From 66-474 sp035281745 (GTDB taxonomy: Bacteria > Pseudomonadota > Gammaproteobacteria > Xanthomonadales > Rhodanobacteraceae), in assembly GCA_035281745.1 (NCBI GenBank), contig DATEDI010000014.1, positions 124,001-188,000 on the forward strand: a stretch of DNA of 64,000 nucleotides. The letters are read 5' to 3'. The translations under genes were made by a program, and so were the position numbers. Of this stretch, positions 1 to 7,464 are shown piece after piece (position 1 is the first letter of the stretch; each line of letters opens with the position of its first letter). The notes under the pieces are model-generated. The model did not search any database. It was given only the letters and a program-made list of their open reading frames with translations, and was not told where the DNA came from.

Positions 1-1
1 T

Positions 2-85
2 TACGGCGACAAGCTGGATCGCTTGCGTGCACGTTTGCGTGATGCCGGCTTGCCCGTTTCCGCTCGTCCGGCAGCGTCGTCCTGA
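2..85 (+). CDS. C-terminal end of an unidentified protein (cut by window start)
   Basis: An open frame enters from before the window and stops at TGA 83-85. The last 27 residues include LDRLRARLRDAGLP, an amphipathic basic helix, followed by an Ala/Ser/Pro-rich tail. Codon use (G or C in third position) matches the flanking genes, so this looks like a genuine gene end. The visible piece is too short to assign a family. The next gene on the same strand starts 62 bp later. Confidence 0.5.
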   Translation, partial: YGDKLDRLRARLRDAGLPVSARPAASS

Positions 86-147
86 GGTATTGCCGTGTGG
101 TGCGGGAGCGGGGCACTATCATCCGTGATGTCCTCTCGGAGCCACAC

Positions 148-639
148 ATGTCTCGGATCGAAAGCCGCCTTGCCGCGCTGAGATTGAATCTGCCTCCTCC
201 GGTCAAACCGCCGCCCGGCGTGGTGCTGCCATTCCGGTTCGTGCGCGTCGTCGGCAGCCGTGCGCTGATATCCGGACATGGCCCGCAAGCGGCGGTTGGT
301 TCCATCGCGGGACCGTTTGGCAAGGTCGGCCGCGACTTGACGGTGGAGCAGGGCTACGAAGCCGCTCGGCTGACCGCCTTGTCGATGGTCGGCAGCTTGC
401 AACGGGAACTCGGTGACCTCGATCGCGTGAAGCACTGGGTGCGCGTGTTCGGCATGGTCAACTCCGCGCCGGGCTTCGACAAGCAGCCCGCGGTGATCAA
501 CGGTTTTTCCGACCTGATCCTGCGATTGTGGGGAAGCGAAGCCGGCGCCCATGCCCGTAGCGCGGTCGGCATGGCCGAACTGCCGTTCGGCATTCCTGTG
601 GAGATCGAGGCGGAAGTGGAGATTTCGCAGGGCGGATGA
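148..639 (+). CDS. RidA/YjgF-family protein
   Basis: The 163-residue product looks like the RidA (YjgF/YER057c/UK114) superfamily, small trimeric proteins; RidA itself hydrolyses reactive enamine/imine intermediates released by PLP enzymes. Family features visible are GHGPQ near residue 43, the GKVGRDLT segment near 58, VINGFSDL near 117, the HARSAVG motif with the usually conserved arginine (R137), and VEIEAEVEI near the C-terminus. It belongs to the longer branch of about 150-160 residues rather than the 128-residue E. coli type, so deaminase activity is not assured. ATG 148 is preferred over an upstream in-frame ATG/GTG because TCGGAG lies just before it. The last codons and the stop lie inside a repeat element that is duplicated downstream. 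The class IV aminotransferase gene nearby is a plausible source of RidA substrates. Confidence 0.85.
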   Translation: MSRIESRLAALRLNLPPPVKPPPGVVLPFRFVRVVGSRALISGHGPQAAVGSIAGPFGKVGRDLTVEQGYEAARLTALSMVGSLQRELGDLDRVKHWVRVFGMVNSAPGFDKQPAVINGFSDLILRLWGSEAGAHARSAVGMAELPFGIPVEIEAEVEISQGG

Positions 640-808
640 CAACCCGGCTTGCGGCTCGATCGGCGGGATGCGCTGCGCATCTCCCGCGCCATGTCGCCTG
701 GCGTTCGGCATTCCGGCGGAAGTCGCGGCAGAAGTAGAGATTCTGCAGGGCGGGTGACAATCCGCCTCCCGGCTCGATCGGCGGGATGCGCTGCGCTTCT
801 CCCGCCCT
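586..808. repeat. Imperfect tandem duplication of the ridA 3' end
   Basis: Positions 586-690 and 704-808 are similar at an offset of 118 bp. Both carry TTCGGCATTCC, then a GAAGT-GAGATT segment, GCAGGGCGG, a TGACAA stretch and CGGCTCGATCGGCGGGATGC. The left copy encodes the real C-terminus of the RidA-like protein; the right copy repeats the coding end plus 3' flank and is untranslated. The rest of 640-835 holds no gene. Confidence 0.75.
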
Positions 809-810
809 AC
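745..810. repeat. Dispersed GC-rich palindromic element, family A
   Basis: The element begins GCAGGGCGGG and ends CCCGCCCTAC, so its ends are inverted repeats, and it contains CGGCGGGATGCGCTGCGC in the middle. A diverged copy lies at 627-690, spanning the ridA stop codon, and another at 9955-10023. It resembles REP-type extragenic palindromes; no transposase is nearby. Confidence 0.6.
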
Positions 811-835
811 GCCGCTGCTTGCAACCGCCTGCGCA

Positions 836-1585
836 TCAGGAAAGTGCTGGCGTGAGCAGAAACGCCGCCAATTTTTCGTAATGGGGGCGGCATTGATCGG
901 CGAGTCGTTGCTGGAACGCGGTGGGTTTGTCGTCGCGCGGCCGATACGGCGCAAAGCCCGTCGAGCGCTCCACCGCCGCGTACCAATGCGGCGCCCACAC
1001 GCCGTCGCTGGCGCGCGGGCCGGGCGGCCAGTCCAGCATGCGATCGGTGAAAGGGATACCGAGCTTCGCGCACAGTGCCCCCAATGTTCCGCGCGGGTTC
1101 TTCAGCACGTCGGCCGCATCCATCACCGGCGGTGCATGGCCGAGCTTGTCGCAGACGTGGTCGAACAATCGTGCTTGCTGTTCGAAACCGAGCTCCCACG
1201 CGGCGGCGTCGGGCCGCTGGATGGTGAAGGAGGCGGCGACACGTTCCGGGTCGCGGATCAGGAAGCAGTTGCCAACTTGATCGAGCCAGTCCAGCGGCAT
1301 GTCGGGCAGCATGTGCTGGGTCATGTGCTTCTGGTACCAGATGGCTTTGCCATCCGGAATCGGGCCGGTGAGCATCGCCGCGACTTTCGCGGCATCGTTT
1401 TCCTGTGCGGCGATCACGTCGTCGCGTCCAGGATGGTTCACGCCGGTTTCGACGAGGTAGTGTGCGTAGAACGGCTCGTCGATTACCGCCGTGTCGCCGC
1501 GATTCTCCCACGCACGCATCATCGCGGTGGAGATGTTGCGCGGCCCCGACCACATCGCGATGCGCAAGCCGTCGCGCTTTGTCAC
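836..1585 (-). CDS. Sulfotransferase-like P-loop protein
   Basis: A 249-residue protein starting at GTG 1585, which overlaps the stop of the upstream aminotransferase gene by 4 bp (GTGA), so the two are translationally coupled. Near the N-terminus SGPRNISTAMMRAW (about residues 13-26) resembles the 5'-phosphosulfate-binding loop of the sulfotransferase superfamily, followed by DEPFYAHYL. A second conserved block is IRDPERVAASF, which in sulfotransferases holds the 3'-phosphate-binding Arg and Ser. It is cytosolic, with no signal peptide. Such genes are commonly seen next to class IV aminotransferases and annotated as sulfotransferase-like or as BCAT-linked proteins, but I know of no demonstrated substrate. 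The large open frame extending to 2530 in this phase is antisense-free shadow of the neighbour; only the part after 1585 looks coding. Confidence 0.75.
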   Translation of the reverse strand: MTKRDGLRIAMWSGPRNISTAMMRAWENRGDTAVIDEPFYAHYLVETGVNHPGRDDVIAAQENDAAKVAAMLTGPIPDGKAIWYQKHMTQHMLPDMPLDWLDQVGNCFLIRDPERVAASFTIQRPDAAAWELGFEQQARLFDHVCDKLGHAPPVMDAADVLKNPRGTLGALCAKLGIPFTDRMLDWPPGPRASDGVWAPHWYAAVERSTGFAPYRPRDDKPTAFQQRLADQCRPHYEKLAAFLLTPALS

Positions 1586-2508
1586 ACCTGCACGCCCGCG
1601 CGGCTTGCGGTTTCCACGAGCTGCATGTAAACGTCCTGCAGGTGCCTGCACGTCGGGCCGCGCAAGCCGTCGCCGATGATGCGCCCGTCGATTTCGTGCA
1701 CCGGCGTCAGCCCCGCGAAGGTGCCGGTGACGAAAGCTTCGTCGGCGCCGTATACGTCGGTGAGGCTGAAATCCTTTTCGAACACCGGGATCGAGTGGTC
1801 GCGACACAGGCGTACCACGTTGGCGCGGGTGATGCCGCCGAGGCAATACTTGCCGGTGGACGTCCACACCTCGCCCTTGCGCACGATGAAGAAGTGCGTG
1901 GAATTGCAGGTGGCGACGAAGCCGTGCGGATCGAGCATCAGCGCTTCGTCGTAGCCGGCCTTCTGCGCCTGGATACAGGCGAGGATGCAGTTGAGCTTCG
2001 AATGACTGTTGAGTTTTGGATCCTGCACGTCGGGCGCACCTCGACGCACATGCACGGTGAACAGGCGGATGCCGCGCTCGACGGTTTCCGGCAACGGCTC
2101 CTTGTATTCGGGCACGATCACGATGGTCGGTGGGCCGATCACGAAACGCGGATCCTGGTGCGGCGTGGCCTTGAGGCCGCGCGTCACCATCAGGCGGATG
2201 TGCACGTGGTTGCGCATTTCGTTGGCGCGCAGCGTTTCGATGATCCGCTGCGTCAGTTGCTCGCGCGTGAGGCCGATGTCGAGATCGATGGCTTTCGCGC
2301 CTTCGTACAGACGGTCGAGGTGCATGTCGAGGAAGGGCAGGCCGCCATCGTGCACCCGCAGGCCTTCCCAGACGCCGTCGCCGAGCACATAGCCGGCGTC
2401 GAATACGGAAACCTTGGCCTCGTCGCGCGGGACCAGTGCGCCATTCAAGTTGATCATGATGGCGGCGTTGCGCGCATCGGGCGTGTAGTCGTGGGTGCCT
2501 TTGCTCAT
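1582..2508 (-). CDS. Class IV (fold-type IV) PLP aminotransferase, BCAT-like
   Basis: A 308-residue protein of the branched-chain/D-amino-acid aminotransferase class. It shows the usual N-terminal INLNGALVPRDEAKVSVFD block, the GDGVWEGLRV motif near 44-52, HLDRL near 63, and late GGITRANVV and DEAFVTGTF motifs. It is close to E. coli IlvE in length (309) but belongs to a different branch. Oddly, the position where the family normally has the Glu that contacts the PLP ring nitrogen reads VATCNSTHFF, so Thr200 seems to stand there. The Schiff-base lysine is hard to place: K165 and K171 in PKLNSHSKLN both lie close. Its stop overlaps the start of the sulfotransferase-like gene, suggesting a shared pathway. 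The substrate is unknown; calling it ilvE would overstate the case. Confidence 0.8.
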   Translation of the reverse strand: MSKGTHDYTPDARNAAIMINLNGALVPRDEAKVSVFDAGYVLGDGVWEGLRVHDGGLPFLDMHLDRLYEGAKAIDLDIGLTREQLTQRIIETLRANEMRNHVHIRLMVTRGLKATPHQDPRFVIGPPTIVIVPEYKEPLPETVERGIRLFTVHVRRGAPDVQDPKLNSHSKLNCILACIQAQKAGYDEALMLDPHGFVATCNSTHFFIVRKGEVWTSTGKYCLGGITRANVVRLCRDHSIPVFEKDFSLTDVYGADEAFVTGTFAGLTPVHEIDGRIIGDGLRGPTCRHLQDVYMQLVETASRAGVQV

Positions 2509-2564
2509 CGTATGCTCCGCGAAAAACCATTGCCTGCGTAGGTCAAGGACCCCGGATGATAGCC

Positions 2565-2584
2565 ATTCCGGCGAAAGCTGGAAT
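2565..2584. repeat. Short dispersed inverted repeat (ATTCC...GGAAT)
   Basis: ATTCCGGCGAAAGCTGGAAT is a 20-bp inverted repeat with surrounding bases (CC before, CCAG after) typical of abundant proteobacterial intergenic repeats. A second hairpin, GTTGCG-N7-CGCAAC, lies at about 2611-2629. Both sit in the gap between the M19 gene and the aminotransferase gene, where they might act as a weak terminator for the former. Confidence 0.55.
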
Positions 2585-2674
2585 CCAGGAGCGCACGTTC
2601 GTGAAAGCAGTTGCGCTATTCGCGCAACTTGAACCCGGCCTGCACCGGGGCCGCGAGCCGTCGTCGTGGGCGGT

Positions 2675-3802
2675 TCAGGCTATCCAGATTTCCTCGAACA
2701 CGCGGCTGAAGTTCAGGCCCAGCACCTTGTCGGTCGCGCGCGCGGAATGGCCGTGTTTCAGCAGCGCATCGGCGACGCGTTCCAGCTTGCGCGGCGTATT
2801 GGTGTCCGGGATGTAGGGCGGCCGGTTTTCGCCGGGCGCGCCGACGCCGATCTTCCGGCGATGCTCCTCGTCTGCCTTGATGGCTTGCAGATCCTTGTCG
2901 GTGACGGTGAAGAACATCGAATCGGTACCGATGCCGACATGATCCTCGCCGCAAACGTCGAGCGCGTGGACCATGTGCTGCATGTAGTCGGCGAGCATCG
3001 GTTGTTTGTCCTCCGGCGTCAGGAACGGCAGCATGTAGATGCCCATCACGCCGCCTTTGTCGGCCAGCGCCTTCATTTCCTGATCGCGCTTGTTGCGCGG
3101 GTGGTTGAACACCGCACGGCAACCGGAATGGGTGATCACCGGCGGCTTGGCCGAAAGCGCGATGCCTTCGGCGGTGCTCTGGGTGTTGGAGTGGCTGAGA
3201 TCCAGTGCGACGCCCAGTTCGTTCATGCGCGCGATCGCCTTGCGGCCGAGCTCGGTCACGCCACCGGTTTCGCCGTCGAGGCAACCGACGCCGAACGGGG
3301 TGGTGTGGTTGTAGCTCAACTGCATGATGAGGACGTCGAGATTGCGGAACAGGTCAATCCGGTCGAGGTTGTCCTCCAGCGGCGATGCCGCTTCGAACGA
3401 GAAGATCACCGCGACCTTGTTTTCGGGCTTCGCGCGTTCCAGGTCGGCGTGCCGCACGACCTTGATGAACAGTTCCGGATGCTGCTCGATCAATTGCTGT
3501 GCGGCAGCGATGTCGGCGACCGCTTCCTCGAACGTCCCATTGGCGCCGCCGAGCGTGCTTTTCAGCGCACCAAGTCCGGAATCGCGGATCGCCTGCAATT
3601 CGCTGGCCAGATTGCCATCCTTCACCAGCAGGCCGATCGAGGCAAGCGTGTTGCAGTCGAGTACGAAGGCGTTGCGGTAGATGTCGGCGCTGTTCATTCG
3701 ACCTGTTGATCCTGTGGCTCTGGTCAGGGTGGGCGTCAGCACCGCGGCAGCGGCGCCGCAGGAAATGCCCAGGAATTGCCTGCGTGTCCATTTGGCGTGC
3801 AC
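2675..3802 (-). CDS. Tat-exported M19 (membrane dipeptidase) family protein
   Basis: The 375-residue product starts at GTG 3802 behind GGGGAAAG. The N-terminus has a twin-arginine signal (TRRQFLG then a hydrophobic Ala-rich run), so it is probably exported folded. The body matches renal-dipeptidase-like M19 enzymes: IFSFEAAS keeps the bridging Glu, ALDLSHSN and VITHSGCRAVFNHPR keep two metal-binding His and the following Arg, and HVGIGTD keeps the Asp. However, the N-terminal zinc motif (normally D-G-H-x-D) reads VLDCNTLAS, so the HxD pair appears to be missing. Activity may therefore be altered: a single-metal enzyme, a different substrate, or a degenerate member. It diverges from the flavin oxidoreductase gene. 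Confidence 0.8.
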   Translation of the reverse strand: MHAKWTRRQFLGISCGAAAAVLTPTLTRATGSTGRMNSADIYRNAFVLDCNTLASIGLLVKDGNLASELQAIRDSGLGALKSTLGGANGTFEEAVADIAAAQQLIEQHPELFIKVVRHADLERAKPENKVAVIFSFEAASPLEDNLDRIDLFRNLDVLIMQLSYNHTTPFGVGCLDGETGGVTELGRKAIARMNELGVALDLSHSNTQSTAEGIALSAKPPVITHSGCRAVFNHPRNKRDQEMKALADKGGVMGIYMLPFLTPEDKQPMLADYMQHMVHALDVCGEDHVGIGTDSMFFTVTDKDLQAIKADEEHRRKIGVGAPGENRPPYIPDTNTPRKLERVADALLKHGHSARATDKVLGLNFSRVFEEIWIA

Positions 3803-4030
3803 AGCTTTCCCCGGAGTGGGAGCCGGTCCGTTGGGGCGCCCCGGCGCAACGTCGAATCTAGCAGGAGACCATGGCTTCCGAAGCTGCCGAAAGGAAGCTG
3901 CGCGACGTGGCGTTCCGGCAGGCAGGGACGACGACGCGTGCCGAGCCGGCAGTACTCGTCGATCCTTCGCGCACCATTGAACCGTGACGCCGGTGCCACA
4001 ACGTGCAGGGTTTCCCGACAGGATTCGATC

Positions 4031-5086
4031 ATGTTGCTGGAACCGATCACGCTGGGCACGTTGAAGCTGCGCAACCGAATCGTGGTATCGCCAATGTGCC
4101 AGTATTCCTCGCCCGATGGTGTGCCGACCGATTGGCACTTGGTGCACTTGGGCAGCCGCGCGGTCGGCGGTGCGGGGCTGGTGTTCACCGAGGCGAGTTC
4201 GGTTTCGCCTGCAGGTCGCATTTCACCGGACGACGCCGGCATCTGGAACGACGCGCAGGCTGAGGCGTGGGCGCGCATCGTGCAGTTCATCCGTGGACAA
4301 GGCGCAGTGGCGGGCTTGCAGCTCGCGCACGCTGGACGCAAAGCCAGCACCGACGCGCCATGGCATGGCGGCGGTCCACTGGATGCCGCGCACGGCGGCT
4401 GGACACCCGTTGCGCCCAGCGCGATTCCATTCGACGAAGGTTATCCCATGCCGACCGCGCTGGATGCGGCGGGCATCGCGAAAGTCATCGACGATTTCCG
4501 TGCGGCCGCGCGCCGCGCGCGCGACGCCGGGTTCGAAGTGATCGAAATCCATGCCGCGCACGGTTATCTGTTGCACCAGTTCCTGTCGCCGCTGTCGAAC
4601 ACGCGCACCGACGAATACGGCGGCGCGCTGGAAAATCGCGCGCGGCTGCTGCGTGAAGTGATCACCGCGGTGCGCGAGAGCTGGCCTGCGCCGATGCCAT
4701 TGTGGGTGCGGCTGTCCGCAACCGATTGGGCCGAAGGTGGCTGGGACATCGACGAATGCGTGCAGCTCGCGCGCAGGTTGCGCGCCGACGGTGTCGAGGT
4801 GATCGACGTTTCGTCCGGCGGCACGGTACCGCATCCGAAGATTCCAGGAGGCCCGGGTTATCAGGTACCGTTCGCCGCGCGCATCCGCCGCGAGGCCGGC
4901 ATCGCCACCGCGACGGTCGGCCTGATCACCAGTGCGCGGCAGGCCGAGGAAATTCTTCAACGCGGCGACGCCGACCTGATCGAGATGGCGCGTGAATTCG
5001 TGCGCGATCCTTACTTTCCGCGACGCGCGGCCCGGGAGCTAGATGCAACGATCCGCGCACCGGAACAATACGAACGCGCGTGGTGA
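4031..5086 (+). CDS. NADH:flavin oxidoreductase, old yellow enzyme (YqjM/XenA-like)
   Basis: The 351-residue protein is an FMN-dependent ene-reductase, a TIM barrel that reduces activated C=C bonds with NAD(P)H. Visible features are VSPMCQYSS with Cys23, which in the thermophilic-like OYE class tunes the flavin potential; AHAGRKAS, a substrate and flavin contact; IHAAHGYLLHQFLSP with the substrate-binding His pair (about H174 and H177); and the C-terminal GLITSARQAEEIL and DLIEMAREFVRDP phosphate-binding region. The length fits the YqjM/XenA group. An ACAGGA-like site precedes ATG 4031. It is a single gene, divergent from the M19 gene and convergent with the amidohydrolase. The natural substrate cannot be told from sequence; enones, nitro compounds or quinones are usual in the family. 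Confidence 0.92.
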   Translation: MLLEPITLGTLKLRNRIVVSPMCQYSSPDGVPTDWHLVHLGSRAVGGAGLVFTEASSVSPAGRISPDDAGIWNDAQAEAWARIVQFIRGQGAVAGLQLAHAGRKASTDAPWHGGGPLDAAHGGWTPVAPSAIPFDEGYPMPTALDAAGIAKVIDDFRAAARRARDAGFEVIEIHAAHGYLLHQFLSPLSNTRTDEYGGALENRARLLREVITAVRESWPAPMPLWVRLSATDWAEGGWDIDECVQLARRLRADGVEVIDVSSGGTVPHPKIPGGPGYQVPFAARIRREAGIATATVGLITSARQAEEILQRGDADLIEMAREFVRDPYFPRRAARELDATIRAPEQYERAW

Positions 5087-5101
5087 CCAGGATCGCGGGC
5101 G

Positions 5102-6520
5102 TCAATTCATTCCAATCTGGCCCTGCATGGACTTGAATAGCGCGGCGGTGTCGTAGCCGACGCCGTCCTTGAACACCAGCGGCATGCGCTCGACCGCGCT
5201 GACGTCCTTCACCGGGTCGCCATCGATCACCACGATGTCGGCGCGCTTGCCGACACTGAGTGAACCGATGTCCCTGTCGCGGCCCTCGAACTTCGCGGCA
5301 TTCAGCGACATGATCCTTATCGCCTGCGGAAACGTGAAACCGTCCGCCTGCACCAGCAGTTCGATCTGGCGCTTGGACGAAAAACCCGGGATCACACCGC
5401 CGTAGCCGGTCGGGTCGCTGCCGCCCATCAACAGGCCGCCGGCCTCGACGAAGCGCTTTTCCAGTTTGCTGGCTTTGGCGAACTCGTCTTGCATCGTCTT
5501 CGCGCGTGGCGCGGGCGTCGTCTGCACTTTCTTCCAGGTGGTTTCGTAGAGGTCGCGCAGCGCCGGGTTCAGCAGACCCAGCGCCGCCGGTGACAATGCC
5601 GGCCTGCCGGGCACGAAAGTTTCGAACACGCCGAGCGTGGAAGTCAGTGCAACGTGTTTGGCGACGAGCAGCTTGATCAGCGATGTCACTTCGGGCGAAT
5701 CCAGGTCCAGTGACGCGATGGATTCGTTGCCACCCTTGGGGCATTGGTCCGGCTGCTTGTCCTTGACGAAATCCGTGGCCACGAAGAAACCATGTTCCAG
5801 ATTGTCGATGCCAAGGTCCGCCGCCTCGCGGAAGGTCACCGAGCACAGGTGTCCGGTGATCTTGTCGTGGTGCGCGTGGGCGGCATCGATCGCTGCCTTC
5901 AATTCCGCGCGGGTGATCTGTTGGTAGGCCTTGAACGAGGTGACGCCTTGTTCGGCCCAGTAATCAACGGTACGCGTGGCATCCGCCGGGTCGGTGAGGC
6001 GAGCCAGGTCCTCTGTGAATCCGCCCGGGCCGTTGAGGTAGGGACCGGTGACGTCGATGTCCGGCCCGATGCGCTTGCCGGCGTTGATATCGTCGCGCAC
6101 GTTCAGATCGACATACGGCGTCATCGAGCCGGTGGTGCGGATGGTGGTCTCACCGCCTGCGAGGTACAACGGCGGGAAGCTGTAGGACATCGGGGTGATG
6201 AAGTAGGGGCTGAGGCGAGTCGTGTAGAACAGGTGCTCGTGCATCATCACGAAGCCCGGCAAGAGCGTCTTGCCGCGCGCGTCGATCACGGTTGCGCCGG
6301 TTGGAACTTTTGTGGTGGCTGCCGGACCGAGTGCGGCGATGCGACCCTTCTCGATCACCAACGTCTGGTCGACTTTCGGCGCAGCGCCGGTGCCGTCGAC
6401 GATCATGGCGTGGGTGAAGGCGATTACCGGCTGTTTGTACGCGACCCAATCCTTCGGGTCCGCGTGCGCGATCGACAGCGATGCGAGCGTCACGACCAGC
6501 AAAACGAGAGTGCGTTTCAC
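5102..6520 (-). CDS. Secreted amidohydrolase (imidazolonepropionase-like)
   Basis: A 472-residue protein starting at GTG 6520 with a clear Sec signal (KRTLVLLVVTLASLSIAHA). It belongs to the amidohydrolase superfamily: GKTLLPGFVMMHEHLF carries the first metal-binding HxH pair (His-Glu-His); SFKAYQ holds a lysine that may be carboxylated; TGHLCS and NLEHGFF supply further metal ligands; and GGSDPTGYG supplies the late Asp. The C-terminus has the usual beta-sandwich closing segment (GSLSVGKRADIVVIDGDP). Periplasmic enzymes of this type include Xaa-Pro dipeptidases and peptidase-like hydrolases, so a peptide or amide substrate is plausible. It probably forms a leftward unit with the membrane-protein gene upstream (107 bp away). 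Confidence 0.87.
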   Translation of the reverse strand: MKRTLVLLVVTLASLSIAHADPKDWVAYKQPVIAFTHAMIVDGTGAAPKVDQTLVIEKGRIAALGPAATTKVPTGATVIDARGKTLLPGFVMMHEHLFYTTRLSPYFITPMSYSFPPLYLAGGETTIRTTGSMTPYVDLNVRDDINAGKRIGPDIDVTGPYLNGPGGFTEDLARLTDPADATRTVDYWAEQGVTSFKAYQQITRAELKAAIDAAHAHHDKITGHLCSVTFREAADLGIDNLEHGFFVATDFVKDKQPDQCPKGGNESIASLDLDSPEVTSLIKLLVAKHVALTSTLGVFETFVPGRPALSPAALGLLNPALRDLYETTWKKVQTTPAPRAKTMQDEFAKASKLEKRFVEAGGLLMGGSDPTGYGGVIPGFSSKRQIELLVQADGFTFPQAIRIMSLNAAKFEGRDRDIGSLSVGKRADIVVIDGDPVKDVSAVERMPLVFKDGVGYDTAALFKSMQGQIGMN

Positions 6521-6627
6521 GAGAGCCCCTTTGCGTGGATGCCGAACGCATCGCGCCCGGCGGCAGATCAACCGCCGGGATGGTACACCTTGAGGGCGTG
6601 CGGCTCAGGCGAACCCGTGGCACGGCA

Positions 6628-7263
6628 TCATGAGGCGGGACTGGTCGTAGCCGGGCCAGCACTGCCGACGGTGGCGTTGTGGACGCGGCGCCACGTGACG
6701 AAACCCGTTCCCCAAAGTGCGACGGCACAAGCCAGATCGACAATGCCGTTGGCGGCCACTCCGGGGCTACCGGTCGCCATGGCCGCAGCCGCCACGACGC
6801 CGGCCAGCGTCATCACGACGGCCGTGGCGAAGAAGTGGGGAGCGCGAAATATTTGTGCGAGCGGCAGGAAATGAAGTCCGACGATGACCGCGATGACGGG
6901 CGCGAGGTACTGCGCCATGTGATGACCGATCAAAAAATACGCAGCGATGTTCAGCGCCACGATTTCCGCGATCAGCACCAGCGTGAACCCGCGGCGCATC
7001 GGACGCGGCGCCATGTCGCCAACGCCGGTAGCCTTCGACAAGCGTCGCCCCCCGCGAATCATGGACACGCCGACGAGCAGCAGCGCGCCGCTGATCACTG
7101 CAACGACGATGGCGGCGGCCCACGCCCAGGACGCTGGCGCACCCATCAACCATGGGCGTGCCCAGTTTGCCCACAGCGCCGCGAAAATCGCGCAGACGAC
7201 GATTCCGATGCCGCGCCCGCGCAGCGCGGATGGCGTGACGGCCGGTGTTGCGTGCTCGTTCAT
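6628..7263 (-). CDS. Six-span inner-membrane protein of unknown function
   Basis: The 211-residue protein has about six hydrophobic segments: near residues 18-38, 45-68, 93-113, 117-136, 143-163 and 172-190. A GLHFLPLAQIFR motif sits between helices four and five; similar motifs occur in small uncharacterised bacterial membrane proteins. No enzymatic residues stand out. It starts at ATG 7263 after the acylase gene and precedes the amidohydrolase on the same strand. Function unknown; a multi-drug or sensor role would be a guess. Confidence 0.7.
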   Translation of the reverse strand: MNEHATPAVTPSALRGRGIGIVVCAIFAALWANWARPWLMGAPASWAWAAAIVVAVISGALLLVGVSMIRGGRRLSKATGVGDMAPRPMRRGFTLVLIAEIVALNIAAYFLIGHHMAQYLAPVIAVIVGLHFLPLAQIFRAPHFFATAVVMTLAGVVAAAAMATGSPGVAANGIVDLACAVALWGTGFVTWRRVHNATVGSAGPATTSPAS

Positions 7264-7464
7264 GGCGGTGCCTTGGCGGTCACGGGATCGTGTGACTGCG
7301 ATGTTGGCGATTACCGCCCGCGCCCGAAAGTAGGGACTGTCAGCGCCGCGAAGTGACAGCCATCATTTGTCGCGCAACTGGTGGCAAGCTCCGCAAAGGC
7401 GCAGCTTCTGCAACCTTGTGCATCACATGAGCCGCAATGCCGGGGCGGTTTCCGGGCAGGCGGC

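Noticed and set aside
836..2530. 564-residue fusion of aminotransferase region and sulfotransferase-like protein
   Set aside because: The N-terminal two thirds are in the wrong phase to the real aminotransferase gene. The sulfotransferase-like domain starts at GTG 1585.
1405..2541. 378-residue plus-strand frame opposite the aminotransferase
   Set aside because: Arg/His/Val-rich shadow with no recognisable motif; the minus strand has clear class IV aminotransferase motifs.
2675..4147. Long 490-residue M19 protein
   Set aside because: The first 115 residues are Arg/Pro-rich out-of-family sequence running through the divergent promoter; GTG 3802 with ribosome site and Tat signal is preferred.
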